From the NCBI GenBank assembly GCA_003523085.1, contig DPHD01000057.1:1-64000 (forward strand): 64,000 bases of DNA, given 5' to 3'. The position numbers and the translations under genes were made by a program. Every line of letters starts with the position of its first letter. The first letter of the stretch is position 1. The notes under the pieces were generated by a model that saw nothing but the letters and a program-made list of their open reading frames with translations, was not told where the DNA came from and did not search any database. The DNA is from Oceanospirillaceae bacterium. GTDB lineage: Bacteria > Pseudomonadota > Gammaproteobacteria > Pseudomonadales > Balneatricaceae. Of this stretch, positions 35,680 through 44,813 are shown in pieces.

Positions 35680-36270
35680 CTAAAAGCGAGAGCTAATGCT
35701 CACGCTGTAACCCGAAGAGGTTGCAGTGGTACTGCTTTTGTCTAGGCTTGAAACGCTGGACTTATAACCTAGGTTTAATATTAACGCATCCATCACTGGT
35801 AAGCTGAAGTCCACTCCAAACTCTAAATCATCAAGTAGATTTGAGGTGCTGGTGCCGGCCTTAAGCACTAAGTCGGAGGCGCCGCCTAAACTCATGTGGT
35901 GCATAGCGCCAAGCATAAATAGGGTTTCACTATTGTTGGCAACGGCAGCTTTATTGGCGCTAAAATAAGTCGAAGTGGCGTCATCTAAGCGGTAGCGCAC
36001 GCCAATATCGGTGTAAGAGACACTGGTCGTCGAGTTGACCTTGGCACTGCGGTAGCCGAGCATGAGCCCGAGTTGGCTGCTAATGGCCATGTCAGCGCCT
36101 ATCTTCGTGCCTGTGCCGCTGGTGGTGTAGCGTGTACTGTTGATATAGGTAGCGCCGCTATTGTTGACTAAGCCAATATGGGCGTTGCTGCTAGCAGCAA
36201 TGCTGGTGGCTGGCACGGCGAGGCAGGTGGCTAAACACGCCAAGCGTGTCAGGGCGTTGAGTGTGCGCAT
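35680..36270 (-). CDS. Small outer-membrane beta-barrel protein, unknown
   Basis: A 196-residue protein with a signal peptide (residues 1-26, ending S-I-A-A) and then alternating hydrophobic and polar residues rich in Ser/Thr/Gly. It ends in Phe (S-V-S-I-S-S-R-F), the usual signal for BAM-dependent insertion. The size suits an eight-stranded barrel such as OmpW or OmpA-like proteins. No family was recognised. AAGGAAG lies upstream of the ATG. The gene stands alone, convergent to the hydrolase gene. Confidence 0.7.
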   Translation of the reverse strand: MRTLNALTRLACLATCLAVPATSIAASSNAHIGLVNNSGATYINSTRYTTSGTGTKIGADMAISSQLGLMLGYRSAKVNSTTSVSYTDIGVRYRLDDATSTYFSANKAAVANNSETLFMLGAMHHMSLGGASDLVLKAGTSTSNLLDDLEFGVDFSLPVMDALILNLGYKSSVSSLDKSSTTATSSGYSVSISSRF

Positions 36271-36452
36271 ACATTTCTTCCTTTATGAATATGGCAATTG
36301 AGTGTAGCCATTATGGTCTTGTATTAACATGAGTGCAATTGTATGGCGTGTATTAGTTTCGCTCACCTAGCGTAAATAATGCTCACCCAGCAGCCACTCA
36401 AAACCTTGTATTATGGCTCCATTGCTACAAACAATTATTGGAAGCCAATCAA

Positions 36453-36809
36453 ATGAACATAACCCATAGTTTTTCACCTAGCCGCGTGTCTTATGCACCG
36501 GTTTATCAAAACGCCTCAGTGGCGGGGTTATGTTGTCCTGTTTGTGGCAACCGCCAGGAGGACGATTTACAAGGGCTGCACCCGTGTGAGCATTTGGTTT
36601 GTGTGTACGATCAAGAGGCGCAGGAATTTAGTTACCAAAGTGCCAGCTTTAAGCAGCGTCGAGCAGAAACCGCAGTTAACTTGCCTGAAGAGCTCGATGC
36701 CTACGCCTTAGCCAAGCTTGGATATGGCGATGAGTTACTGGCGTTGGACTTCACCCGTGCTGGTTGCTGGAGTCGCGAATTATTTGCATTTGATTTTAGT
36801 GCGCGTTAA
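36453..36809 (+). CDS. Small zinc-ribbon-like protein, unknown function
   Basis: A 118-residue protein of no family I recognise. C-C-P-V-C-G followed about 17 residues later by H-P-C-E-H-L-V-C could bind zinc. The rest is acidic, with no signal peptide or membrane helix. I chose the ATG at 36453 with GGAAG eight bases upstream; a TTG five codons earlier overlaps that site. It lies alone between a divergent barrel gene and the next hydrolase. Confidence 0.6.
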   Translation: MNITHSFSPSRVSYAPVYQNASVAGLCCPVCGNRQEDDLQGLHPCEHLVCVYDQEAQEFSYQSASFKQRRAETAVNLPEELDAYALAKLGYGDELLALDFTRAGCWSRELFAFDFSAR

Positions 36810-36879
36810 CTAAGGTTTGCAGCTAGGCTGCGTTTGGTTTTTAATAGAGGGTCTTTGCTTACCGCTACAGGTCCTTCCA

Positions 36880-37818
36880 ATGTCGCAGGATAATCATCAA
36901 CTCATTAGTATCAACGCTGATGCAGGCTTAGTGCTTCAAGTTCACCTATGGCCAGCCGAAAACCCTACCGGATGGGTGCATATCATGCATGGTATGAGTG
37001 AACACGGCGGTCGCTACGGCCATTTGGCGCTAGCACTCAACGCTGCAGGTTTTCACGTCAGCGCTGACGATCATCGTGGCCATGGCCTCACGGGCCAGGC
37101 GGCCAATAGCTTAGGCCATTTAGCCAACCATGATGGTTGGAACAAAATGGCTGCCGAGCAGATACAAATCATTTCCCATCTACAACAGCAGTGGTCTCAG
37201 CCGCTCACCATCTTGGGCCATAGTATGGGCTCTTTTTTGGCCACTCGCGTAGTACAGCTATATGCCAGAAAACTCAAACCAAGTCTGCGAGGGCTGGCTC
37301 TGTCTGGTTCCAACTACGGTGCACCCTGGCTATTTCGTATCGCTTCGGTGATCGCCTCGTTTGAGCGTTGGCGTCAAGGGCCGTTGGCTCAAAGCAAGCT
37401 ATTGGATCAATTGTCGTTTGGTAGTTTTAACAATGGGTTTAAACCTGTGCGTACGCCAAAGGATTGGATTTGCTCGGACCCTGCTGTGGTGGATGCGTAC
37501 ATTGCCGACCCATTAGCTGGCCATGGTATTAGTAATCAGTTTTGGTTTGATTTTTTGCATGGCCTGGCGGACCTGTCGGAGCCAGAAGATATGGCTAAAA
37601 TTGATGCCGATTTACCTATTTATTTGTTTGCTGGAGACCAAGATCCAGTGGGTAAGCAAGGCAAGGGGGTGGTGGCGTTACAAAAGGCCCTGCAGCGTGC
37701 AGGATCTAAAGAAGTGGGTTGCGTGCTCTACCCCAATGGCCGCCATGAAATGATTAACGAACCTAATCGAGAACAAGTGATTGCCGACTTGTTGGCTTGG
37801 TTAGGGCAGCGATCATGA
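36880..37818 (+). CDS. Alpha/beta hydrolase, lysophospholipase/monoacylglycerol lipase type
   Basis: A 312-residue cytoplasmic hydrolase of the PldB/monoglyceride-lipase group. Signatures are H-I-M-H-G-M-S-E-H-G-G-R-Y, the loop D-D-H-R-G-H-G, the nucleophile G-H-S-M-G-S, the acid in F-A-G-D-Q-D-P-V, and the His in N-G-R-H-E-M-I-N-E. All triad residues are present. I chose the ATG at 36880 because the preceding 21 codons are not family-like and AGG lies upstream. It overlaps ypeA by four bases (ATGA), so both are translated together. Confidence 0.85.
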   Translation: MSQDNHQLISINADAGLVLQVHLWPAENPTGWVHIMHGMSEHGGRYGHLALALNAAGFHVSADDHRGHGLTGQAANSLGHLANHDGWNKMAAEQIQIISHLQQQWSQPLTILGHSMGSFLATRVVQLYARKLKPSLRGLALSGSNYGAPWLFRIASVIASFERWRQGPLAQSKLLDQLSFGSFNNGFKPVRTPKDWICSDPAVVDAYIADPLAGHGISNQFWFDFLHGLADLSEPEDMAKIDADLPIYLFAGDQDPVGKQGKGVVALQKALQRAGSKEVGCVLYPNGRHEMINEPNREQVIADLLAWLGQRS

Positions 37819-38246
37819 GTGCTGCATACGCCGTAGAACGATTTGATGTGGCACACACAGACGCCTTGGTTTTGCTTTGGCAAGAGTGTGGCCTTACCAA
37901 ACCTTGGAATGATCCTCATAAAGACATCGAGCGTAAACTCAAAGATCCCGTGGGTGGCTTGTTTGTAGTGCGTGACCAAGAATCGCTAGTGGCCAGCGTG
38001 ATGTTAGGCTATGACGGTCATCGTGGCAGCGTCTATTACCTAGCGGTACACCCCGCCTATCAAGGGCGAGACTTAGGTCGATTATTGATGGACTATTGTG
38101 AAACCTTTTTGTTAGCGCTCGAATGTCCAAAAATCAACCTTTATGTGCGCGACACTAACCTTAAGGTGTTGGAGTTTTACGATCACCTAGACTATGCGGT
38201 GGACCCCTCAGTGGTGTTAGGCAAGCGACTCATCGCCGACCATTAG
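37815..38246 (+). CDS. ypeA: YpeA-type GNAT acetyltransferase
   Basis: A 143-residue acetyltransferase similar to E. coli YpeA (K-P-W-N-D-P-x-x-D-I-E-R-K, then M-L-G-Y-D-G-H-R-G-S-V-Y-Y-L-A-V-H-P). Substrate unknown. The acetyl-CoA phosphate-binding loop is Y-Q-G-R-D-L-G-R, with Asp86 where the family has Gly (R-G-R-G-I-A in E. coli). This might weaken cofactor binding. The ATG at 37815 overlaps the stop of the hydrolase. The 3' end overlaps the convergent dioxygenase gene by 30 bases. Confidence 0.85.
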   Translation: MSAAYAVERFDVAHTDALVLLWQECGLTKPWNDPHKDIERKLKDPVGGLFVVRDQESLVASVMLGYDGHRGSVYYLAVHPAYQGRDLGRLLMDYCETFLLALECPKINLYVRDTNLKVLEFYDHLDYAVDPSVVLGKRLIADH

Positions 38247-39044
38247 CCAGTTGTCGTCAGGATAGTCGCAGGCTTGATCCACTAAGTGCAGGGTAAAGGC
38301 TTGGCGTGAACGATTGGAGGTATTGGCAGCGCTGTAGTGAGGCAGTTGCCCATGCAAGATGATCAAGGTGCCGGCAGGCACTTCTAGTTTAGTCAGTGGC
38401 TGTTCTGGCCATGGACTGGAATCGAGAGTTTCAAATTCTGTGCCGCCACTGGCTGCACGCTTAAAGCGTTGCTTAAGTGGAATTGTGTGCCCGCCAGCCA
38501 TGGCCTGCAAGCAACCGTTATCTACGGTGGCGTCTTCTAATGCCATCCAAAAGCCAATACAGCTTTTTGGCTGCGTGTATAAAAAAGTAGAGTCTTGATG
38601 TAGGCCTACTTCACCGCCGATGCCGGGCTGTTTAAAAATATGCATAGACTGTACCGCGCGGGGTTTTTTTAGCCCCAGTTGTTGGCCTATGTGGTTAAAA
38701 TCTAATGCGCTTACCGTAGCTTTGTAGACCGGATCAAGCGCATGTTGTGCATGGCCTATTTTATTGATGGATTGCTGTTTGGCTACGGTGAAGTTGCCGT
38801 CTTCATCGATGGCTTTTTGTTCAAAGAAAAAACGAGTTTGATTGCCCGAACTCAAAAAGTAGTCATCGCTGGTGCGTTCCTGCTCGTCGGTGGTGAACAC
38901 GGAGCGTTTTGTTGGGGGCTCAAAGGCCTCGATGAGTTGCTCGGCGCGAGTCATTAAAGCTTGGCGTTGAGTCAGCGAGATAAAGTCTTCTATTACCAAG
39001 TAGCCTTGCTGATTAAAGTCGTCGAGTTGTTTAGTGTTGAGCAA
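38217..39044 (-). CDS. Phytanoyl-CoA dioxygenase (PhyH) family protein
   Basis: A 275-residue Fe(II)/2-oxoglutarate oxygenase. The iron ligands are the H-x-D of G-L-H-Q-D-S and the distal His of Q-L-P-H-Y-S-A, with the 2-oxoglutarate Arg probably in R-S-R-Q-A-F. Family members hydroxylate small molecules; the substrate is not readable. I chose the TTG at 39044 (LLNTKQL) with AAGGAA six bases upstream; the frame extends 18 codons further but would overlap the previous gene. It ends the minus-strand run that starts at map and may be co-transcribed with the gene before it. Confidence 0.82.
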   Translation of the reverse strand: MLNTKQLDDFNQQGYLVIEDFISLTQRQALMTRAEQLIEAFEPPTKRSVFTTDEQERTSDDYFLSSGNQTRFFFEQKAIDEDGNFTVAKQQSINKIGHAQHALDPVYKATVSALDFNHIGQQLGLKKPRAVQSMHIFKQPGIGGEVGLHQDSTFLYTQPKSCIGFWMALEDATVDNGCLQAMAGGHTIPLKQRFKRAASGGTEFETLDSSPWPEQPLTKLEVPAGTLIILHGQLPHYSAANTSNRSRQAFTLHLVDQACDYPDDNWLMVGDESLA

Positions 39045-39060
39045 TTTATTTTCCTTCAGC

Positions 39061-39453
39061 TTATAACCAATCAATAGTCGTTTCGCCCTGGGTGTCAATG
39101 TTTAACCATTGGTCGGGAGCGTCGCCCTCTTGCCAGCCCGATGCAACGCAGCGTACGCTGGATTGAAAGTGTTCAAAGGCGCCTAGAGCGCAGGCCCTGT
39201 CGTCAGCCCATGGCGTGTTGCTGGTATTAAACCAAACGCTACTAAAGTTACTTTCAACCTTGTTGAGGGCAATGATTTCAAACTCTTTCTCGGAGTCTGA
39301 AAAGGTTGCCCAATAGGCTTGACGCTTAGGGCTTGAGCTCTTTACCACTAAGCTAGATGTGCAGCTTTCTAACCAAGCCTTTATGGCTTCGGGGCTTACA
39401 GACTTAATGTAAACTTCGATATCGGTTTGGCTGGCGATCTGGGGCGACGTCAT
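39061..39453 (-). CDS. Conserved hypothetical protein next to dapE
   Basis: A 130-residue soluble protein of unknown function. The stretch F-S-S-V-W-F-N-T-S-N-T-P-W-A-D-D-R-A-C-A, followed by V-R-C-V-A-S-G-W-Q-E-G-D and P-D-Q-W, is one I recall from proteins beside dapE in other gammaproteobacteria. It starts two bases after dapE ends, so it is in the dapDE operon. A link to lysine synthesis is only suggested by position. Confidence 0.75.
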   Translation of the reverse strand: MTSPQIASQTDIEVYIKSVSPEAIKAWLESCTSSLVVKSSSPKRQAYWATFSDSEKEFEIIALNKVESNFSSVWFNTSNTPWADDRACALGAFEHFQSSVRCVASGWQEGDAPDQWLNIDTQGETTIDWL

Positions 39454-39455
39454 AG

Positions 39456-40622
39456 TTATGACTCCTGAGCCATTAAGCGTGTTAACACACCAAGATAAAC
39501 ACCCGTCAGCTGTTCCAAGTCACTCACCTTTACACATTCGTTAAGCTTATGAATGGTGCCGTTACATGGCCCTAATTCAACCACTTGAGCGCCAGTGGGT
39601 GCAATGAAGCGTCCGTCTGATGTGCCGCCAGCAGTAGACAACTCTGTGTCGGTGCCGGTGGTGGCTTTTATCGCATCACGGCAGGCATCGACCAAAGCGC
39701 CTGAGGCCGTTAAAAACGGCAGGCCGTTGTAGGTCCAGTGGACGTCATAGTCCACCTTGTGGCTGTCTAAAATGGCTTCTAGTTTGGCGGTGAGGTCATC
39801 TGCCGTCAGCTCTGTGGAATAACGAAAGTTGCACATCACCTCTACATGGCCGGGTACTACGTTAGACGCCCCGGTGCCGCCGTTAATGTTGGCAATTTGG
39901 AAGCTGGTGGGGGGGAAGAAGTCGTTGCCTTGATCCCAAGTGGTGGCCGCAAGCTCCGCTAGCGCTGGCGCCACTTTGTGAATTGGATTGTCCACTAAGT
40001 GAGGGTAGGCCACGTGGCCTTGAATGCCTTTTGCGGTAATGTTGGCGGTTAACGAACCACGACGGCCATTTTTAATAACATCACCTAATGTGTTGGTAGA
40101 CGAAGGCTCGCCCACAATACACCAATCCATTTTCTCGCCACGGGCTTCTAAGGTATCAATCACACGCGTGGTGCCATCCACAAATGGACCTTCTTCATCA
40201 CTGGTAATGAGCAAGGCTAAACTACCGCGGTGGTTAGGATGTAGAGCAATAAATTGTTCTAAAGCCACCACCCATGAGGCCAAGCTGCCTTTCATGTCGG
40301 CAGCACCACGACCATAGAGGAAACCGTCTTTAATGGTGGGTTCAAACGGCGGCGTGTGCCACTGGTCCACTGGGCCACTAGGCACAACGTCCGTATGACC
40401 GGCAAACGCTAGCACGGGTTTTTCTGTGCCGCGGCGGGCCCAAAAGTTATCCACTGCGCCAAAACGCATACGCTCCACCGTAAAGCCAATGGCTTCAAGG
40501 CGGCCGATCATTAATTCTTGGCAGCCTTTGTCTTCTGGCGTCACGGAGGCTCGACCCATTAAGTCTTGGGCAAGGGCGATAGTCGGTGTCACTGTAGCGT
40601 GTTGGGGCATGGTATTAGACAT
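39456..40622 (-). CDS. dapE: Succinyl-diaminopimelate desuccinylase
   Basis: A 388-residue M20-family zinc enzyme that removes succinate from N-succinyl-LL-diaminopimelate in lysine and peptidoglycan-precursor synthesis. Zinc-site motifs are [25 protein letters not shown] and the C-terminal G-P-C-N-G-T-I-H. It starts one base after the dapD stop. The ATG at 40622 is used; a second ATG four codons on is possible. Confidence 0.95.
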   Translation of the reverse strand: MSNTMPQHATVTPTIALAQDLMGRASVTPEDKGCQELMIGRLEAIGFTVERMRFGAVDNFWARRGTEKPVLAFAGHTDVVPSGPVDQWHTPPFEPTIKDGFLYGRGAADMKGSLASWVVALEQFIALHPNHRGSLALLITSDEEGPFVDGTTRVIDTLEARGEKMDWCIVGEPSSTNTLGDVIKNGRRGSLTANITAKGIQGHVAYPHLVDNPIHKVAPALAELAATTWDQGNDFFPPTSFQIANINGGTGASNVVPGHVEVMCNFRYSTELTADDLTAKLEAILDSHKVDYDVHWTYNGLPFLTASGALVDACRDAIKATTGTDTELSTAGGTSDGRFIAPTGAQVVELGPCNGTIHKLNECVKVSDLEQLTGVYLGVLTRLMAQES

Positions 40623-40623
40623 C

Positions 40624-41661
40624 TTAGTTATTAGTATGGAGGTCTGCGTTAAGCTCTACCGCGGTGCCATTAGGCTTTACTTCAATGCGGCCATTGAGCG
40701 AGTTACGACGGAATAATAGGTCCGGCTTACCAGCTAAGGTAGAGGCTTTTACCGTGTCGACAAGCTCGTTATTCATGTCTAACAAGGCGACTTTAGAGCC
40801 CCCTGTAATGTACAAACCGGCTTCAATGATGCAACGATCACCAATAGGGATACCCATGCCAGCATTAGCGCCTATGAGGCTGTCTGATCCCACTGAGTTA
40901 ACAATTTTGCCGCCGCCAGACAAGGTGCCCATAGTGGAACAACCGCCACCAAGATCGCTGTTGTTGCCCACAGTAACGCCAGCAGAAATGCGGCCTTCAA
41001 TCATGCCGTGGCCCAAAGTGCCGGCGTTAAAGTTAATAAAGCCTTCGTGCATAACAGTAGTGCCTTCGGCCACGTGGGCGCCTAAACGAACACGTGATGC
41101 ATCGCCTATACGAATACCCTTTGGCACCGCGTAATCGGCCATCCGTGGAAACTTATCGACGGCGTTGACGTGCAGCCATTCGCCACGCAAGCGAGCATCC
41201 ATTTGACGCTGGGTTAAATCTTCAATCGCCACGGCGCCTTCGTTGGTCCACGCCACGTTAGGTAATAACCCGAAGATACCGTTAAGGTCCATGCTGTTGG
41301 GTTGCTTAAGGCCGGTAGAAAGTAGTTGTAGTTTGAGGTATACCTCGGGCGTAGTGGTTGGACCGCTGTCGGTTTCTAATAGTGTCACCACCATAGGTTG
41401 GCCTTTGTCGGCCGCTTGAGTTAACCACTTTGCTTGGTCAGCAGCGCCTGCAATAGTACATGCTTCGGCAAGTTGGCTGGCTTGTTTGGCATCAATCTGC
41501 ACGGCATGATTGCCCGCTGCTAGCCGGCTACCTAAAACACCGGCAATGGCAGCAACTAAGTTCGCAGTTGGGTTTAAAACAGGCTGTGGGTAAAATACTT
41601 CTAACCAATCGCCTTGGCTAGATTGGCTACCGATACCAAAGGCAAAACTAAAATGAGACAT
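40624..41661 (-). CDS. dapD: Tetrahydrodipicolinate N-succinyltransferase
   Basis: A 345-residue left-handed beta-helix transferase of the longer DapD class seen in Pseudomonas. It adds succinate to tetrahydrodipicolinate using succinyl-CoA. Hexapeptide repeats run from about residue 180 to 290 ([29 protein letters not shown]). The ATG at 41661 ([11 protein letters not shown]) has GGAGAG upstream. dapE follows at once. dapC, often in this cluster, is absent. Confidence 0.94.
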   Translation of the reverse strand: MSHFSFAFGIGSQSSQGDWLEVFYPQPVLNPTANLVAAIAGVLGSRLAAGNHAVQIDAKQASQLAEACTIAGAADQAKWLTQAADKGQPMVVTLLETDSGPTTTPEVYLKLQLLSTGLKQPNSMDLNGIFGLLPNVAWTNEGAVAIEDLTQRQMDARLRGEWLHVNAVDKFPRMADYAVPKGIRIGDASRVRLGAHVAEGTTVMHEGFINFNAGTLGHGMIEGRISAGVTVGNNSDLGGGCSTMGTLSGGGKIVNSVGSDSLIGANAGMGIPIGDRCIIEAGLYITGGSKVALLDMNNELVDTVKASTLAGKPDLLFRRNSLNGRIEVKPNGTAVELNADLHTNN

Positions 41662-41691
41662 GGAACTCTCCAATAAATAGAATGTTAAAAC

Positions 41692-42057
41692 TTATAGTTT
41701 AAAAATAGTGGCATATTGCTCGGCTTTAAAGCCGACAACCGCTTGTGTTTGTGCATCACTTTGTAACAATAACAAAGGCCGTTTAATCATGCTTGGGTGG
41801 TCGGCGAGTAGCTGGCAAACGGTTTCTGCCGTAACAGTTTGTTGCTGTTCGAGAGGTAGTTTTCGCCACGTAGTGCCGCGTTTATTAAGTAATAGCTCCC
41901 AGTCAACCATCTCAACCCACTGTTGGAGTTCGCCGAAGCTGGGGGGCTGTTTTTTGTAGTCTCTAAAATTAAAGTCTACGCCCGCTTCAGTTAGCCATTG
42001 CTTGGCCTTCTTTATGGTGTCGCAATTGCTAATGCCATGCATTTGAACTTGAGTCAC
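41692..42057 (-). CDS. ArsC/Spx-family protein, YffB type
   Basis: A 121-residue thioredoxin-fold protein. G-I-S-N-C-D-T-I-K-K-A-K-Q-W-L is the YffB/ArsC N-terminal signature with a single redox Cys, and N-K-R-G-T-T-W-R-K-L and M-I-K-R-P-L-L follow. YffB proteins are commonly next to dapE or dapD, and no arsenate role is established for them. The start is GTG at 42057 (GAGA upstream); an ATG five codons on would shorten the first strand. It lies between glnD and dapD. Confidence 0.85.
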   Translation of the reverse strand: MTQVQMHGISNCDTIKKAKQWLTEAGVDFNFRDYKKQPPSFGELQQWVEMVDWELLLNKRGTTWRKLPLEQQQTVTAETVCQLLADHPSMIKRPLLLLQSDAQTQAVVGFKAEQYATIFKL

Positions 42058-42138
42058 TGGGTGTTCTCTATAGTTGTGGTTGTAAGCATTTGGTGGTGCA
42101 GAAAATGGAGCAAATATAGTAGCAGAATTACACTCGCT

Positions 42139-44811
42139 TTAGCTATCTAAGGCTGTACAAATCTCGTCTTCTAATGTTTGCAACAGGACTTGATCAATAA
42201 TCCGTTCGCCATTGTCTAAGGTAATAAAAAATACATCTTCTACACGGCCGCCAATGGATTGAATCTTGGCTTTTTGAACACTGATACCTAGACGCATAAA
42301 TACCAGACCCACCTCTGCCAATAAGCCTTGCCGGTCGGCACTGGATAACTCCAAACGAGTCCAGCTACGGCCAGCGGGGTTGCTCAGGCTGACGATCGAT
42401 GGCTGGTTAAAAAGCCGATGGGTTCTGGGTTGCCTTTGTTCGACCAGGTAGCCAAAGTCAATGGGGTTTTGCAAGGCTTGGGTCAGGCGCAGTTTGAGCT
42501 GATCTAACAATGCGGGTGTTTGGTTGATCGTGGTGCCGTCGGCATCCAACACGATAAAGGTGTCCATGCTGTAGCCGTCTTCGGTGGTGATGATACGGGC
42601 GTCTTGAATGCTTAGATGGAGTTGACCAAGAATAGCACACAGTGCGGCAAATAAATTGGCCCGGTCTTGCGCGTAAACGAACACCTGAGTGCCGCCTTCA
42701 AAGGCACTAAAGGAGGTTTCACTTAGGGCCACTAACGGCCCAGAAATTTGATGGTTGAGGATGGTGCGGGTATGCCAGGCAATGGTTTTTGCGTTTTCCC
42801 GAATAAAATAATCGTCGCCCAAATTTTTCCACAGACGCATGACCGAGGCCGGATTAAAGCGTTGCGCTTGTAATAGCTTACGCGCGTCGGTTTGGCTTTG
42901 TTCGATCAGCGCTTGGTGGTCGACGGGTATGTCTAGACCTAAGCGCAGCACTCGGTTGGTGGCGGTGTAGAGCTGGCGTAATAGGGATGCGCGCCAGTTG
43001 TTCCACAGTGCCGGATTGGTGGCGTTAATATCGCATACGGTCAGTACGTAAAGGTAGTCTAAGTGCAGTTCGTCACCCATTTTAGTGGCGAATTCATGGA
43101 TGATATCGGGGTTGCCTATGTCTCGCTTTTGCGCCGTCATAGACATCAGTAAGTGATTACGTACTAACCAGCTAACTAAGTCTGTGTCCCACTTTCCTAA
43201 CTGATGTTGGTGACAAAAGTGGCGTACTTCTTCGGCCCCCACTATCGAGTGATCACGACCACTGCCTTTGCCGATGTCGTGGTAAAGGCCAGCAATATAC
43301 AATAATTCAATTTTGGGTAGTTCGTGCACTAAGCGGCCAGACAGAGGGAAGCGCTCTTGTTCTTTGGGCAATCGCAATTCACGCATTTTCTTCACCACTT
43401 TCATGGTGTGCGCATCAACCGTATAGATATGATAGAGATCATGCTGCATACGGCCAACAATTTTATTGAAGGCGGGCAGATAGTCGCCTAACACGCCTTG
43501 GCGCTGCATTTCTAGCAGCGTATGGGACATGCGATCGGGCGAGCGCAGTAGCTCCATAAATAAGCTGTTGACACGAATATCGCGGCGGTATTTGTCGTTT
43601 ATCAAGTAACGACTGGCTTGAATTAAGCGTTTGCACTCGGCACCAATGGCGTTGCATTGAGGATTCTGGGCCAAAATAACAAAGGCTTCCATGATGGCGT
43701 AAGGCTGGTGTAAAAACACCGTGGGATAACACGCCTGTAAGCGGCCGTTGCGTAATTCAAAACGGCGGCTGATGGAAACCACTTTGTCCTCTTCGAGGGC
43801 GTGTAAAATGGCTTGATCAAAGAGCTGGAGTAATGTTTGGTTCAGCTCCGCAAGGTGCATGGCGGTGCGATAATAACGATGCATAAACTGTTCAACCGCC
43901 AGTTCGTCGTCATTGTCTTGATAACCAAAAAACTCGGCTAGTTTGCGTTGATGATCAAACAGCAGTCGGTCTTCTGGCCGCTTGGCTATTAAATGTAGGG
44001 CGTAACGAATGGTCCACAGGTAGTTGATGCCACGCTTAAGGTTGTCCAGTTCGGATTGATTGAGGTAGTCGTGATCTGCCAGTTGAGCCATGTAACGCAG
44101 GCCAAAGTGGCGTTTGCCAATCCAGCCAATGGTTTGTATGTCGCGTAACCCGCCTGCCGAGTTTTTGATGTTGGGTTCTAAATTGTATTCGGTGTCATTG
44201 GTGCGTTGGTGGCGTTTTTGCTGGGCTTTGATGCGGGCTTTATAAAATGCTTCGTCGCTCCACGACTGTTCAGATATTACCCAGTCGAAGACTTTTTTAA
44301 GCAGCTCTGGTTTGCCAATAAGGGTGTGCGATTCGAGTAAGCTGGTCGCAATGGTGATGTCGCCGTTGGCTTGTTCGTAACAGTCGTTGAGGCTACGTAC
44401 ACTGCTGCCAATTTGTAAGCCTAAATCCCAAATGAAGGTGATGAACTCTTGGGTACAGGTGTGCCAACTGGATTCCGGCAGATCGTTATCGAGCAAAATG
44501 AGTAAGTCGATGTCAGATTGGGGGTGTAATTCACCCCGCCCGTATCCACCCACGGCAACTAGAGCGGCTTGTTCTGGCCATTGGTATTGTTGCCAAGCAA
44601 GGCGCAGGATTTGATCGACCATCCACGCGCGGGCATGCACTAGCTCATAAACACGTGTTTCTTGGTGTTCGTTAAATAAGGCGTCTAGTCTAGCCTGGGC
44701 GCTCTCAAGGGCGGTTTTTAACACATAGGCAGGGTCTTGTTCCGTCAGCTGTTGCTGCAACTTGCCATGATCGATGAGCTCGTCTTGCAGAGCTTTGCTA
44801 ACCACCGACAC
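42139..44811 (-). CDS. glnD: PII uridylyltransferase/uridylyl-removing enzyme
   Basis: An 890-residue nitrogen sensor that adds UMP to PII proteins when glutamine is low and removes it when glutamine is high. The nucleotidyltransferase motif G-G-Y-G-R-G-E-L-H-P-Q-S-D-I-D is at residues 88-102. The HD domain (Y-H-D-I-G-K-G-S-G-R-D-H) is near 510. Two ACT domains, which bind glutamine, fill about 690-890. The start is GTG at 44811, two bases after the map stop, so the genes are one transcript. A weak GGTG serves as ribosome site. Confidence 0.95.
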   Translation of the reverse strand: MSVVSKALQDELIDHGKLQQQLTEQDPAYVLKTALESAQARLDALFNEHQETRVYELVHARAWMVDQILRLAWQQYQWPEQAALVAVGGYGRGELHPQSDIDLLILLDNDLPESSWHTCTQEFITFIWDLGLQIGSSVRSLNDCYEQANGDITIATSLLESHTLIGKPELLKKVFDWVISEQSWSDEAFYKARIKAQQKRHQRTNDTEYNLEPNIKNSAGGLRDIQTIGWIGKRHFGLRYMAQLADHDYLNQSELDNLKRGINYLWTIRYALHLIAKRPEDRLLFDHQRKLAEFFGYQDNDDELAVEQFMHRYYRTAMHLAELNQTLLQLFDQAILHALEEDKVVSISRRFELRNGRLQACYPTVFLHQPYAIMEAFVILAQNPQCNAIGAECKRLIQASRYLINDKYRRDIRVNSLFMELLRSPDRMSHTLLEMQRQGVLGDYLPAFNKIVGRMQHDLYHIYTVDAHTMKVVKKMRELRLPKEQERFPLSGRLVHELPKIELLYIAGLYHDIGKGSGRDHSIVGAEEVRHFCHQHQLGKWDTDLVSWLVRNHLLMSMTAQKRDIGNPDIIHEFATKMGDELHLDYLYVLTVCDINATNPALWNNWRASLLRQLYTATNRVLRLGLDIPVDHQALIEQSQTDARKLLQAQRFNPASVMRLWKNLGDDYFIRENAKTIAWHTRTILNHQISGPLVALSETSFSAFEGGTQVFVYAQDRANLFAALCAILGQLHLSIQDARIITTEDGYSMDTFIVLDADGTTINQTPALLDQLKLRLTQALQNPIDFGYLVEQRQPRTHRLFNQPSIVSLSNPAGRSWTRLELSSADRQGLLAEVGLVFMRLGISVQKAKIQSIGGRVEDVFFITLDNGERIIDQVLLQTLEDEICTALDS

Positions 44812-44813
44812 AG

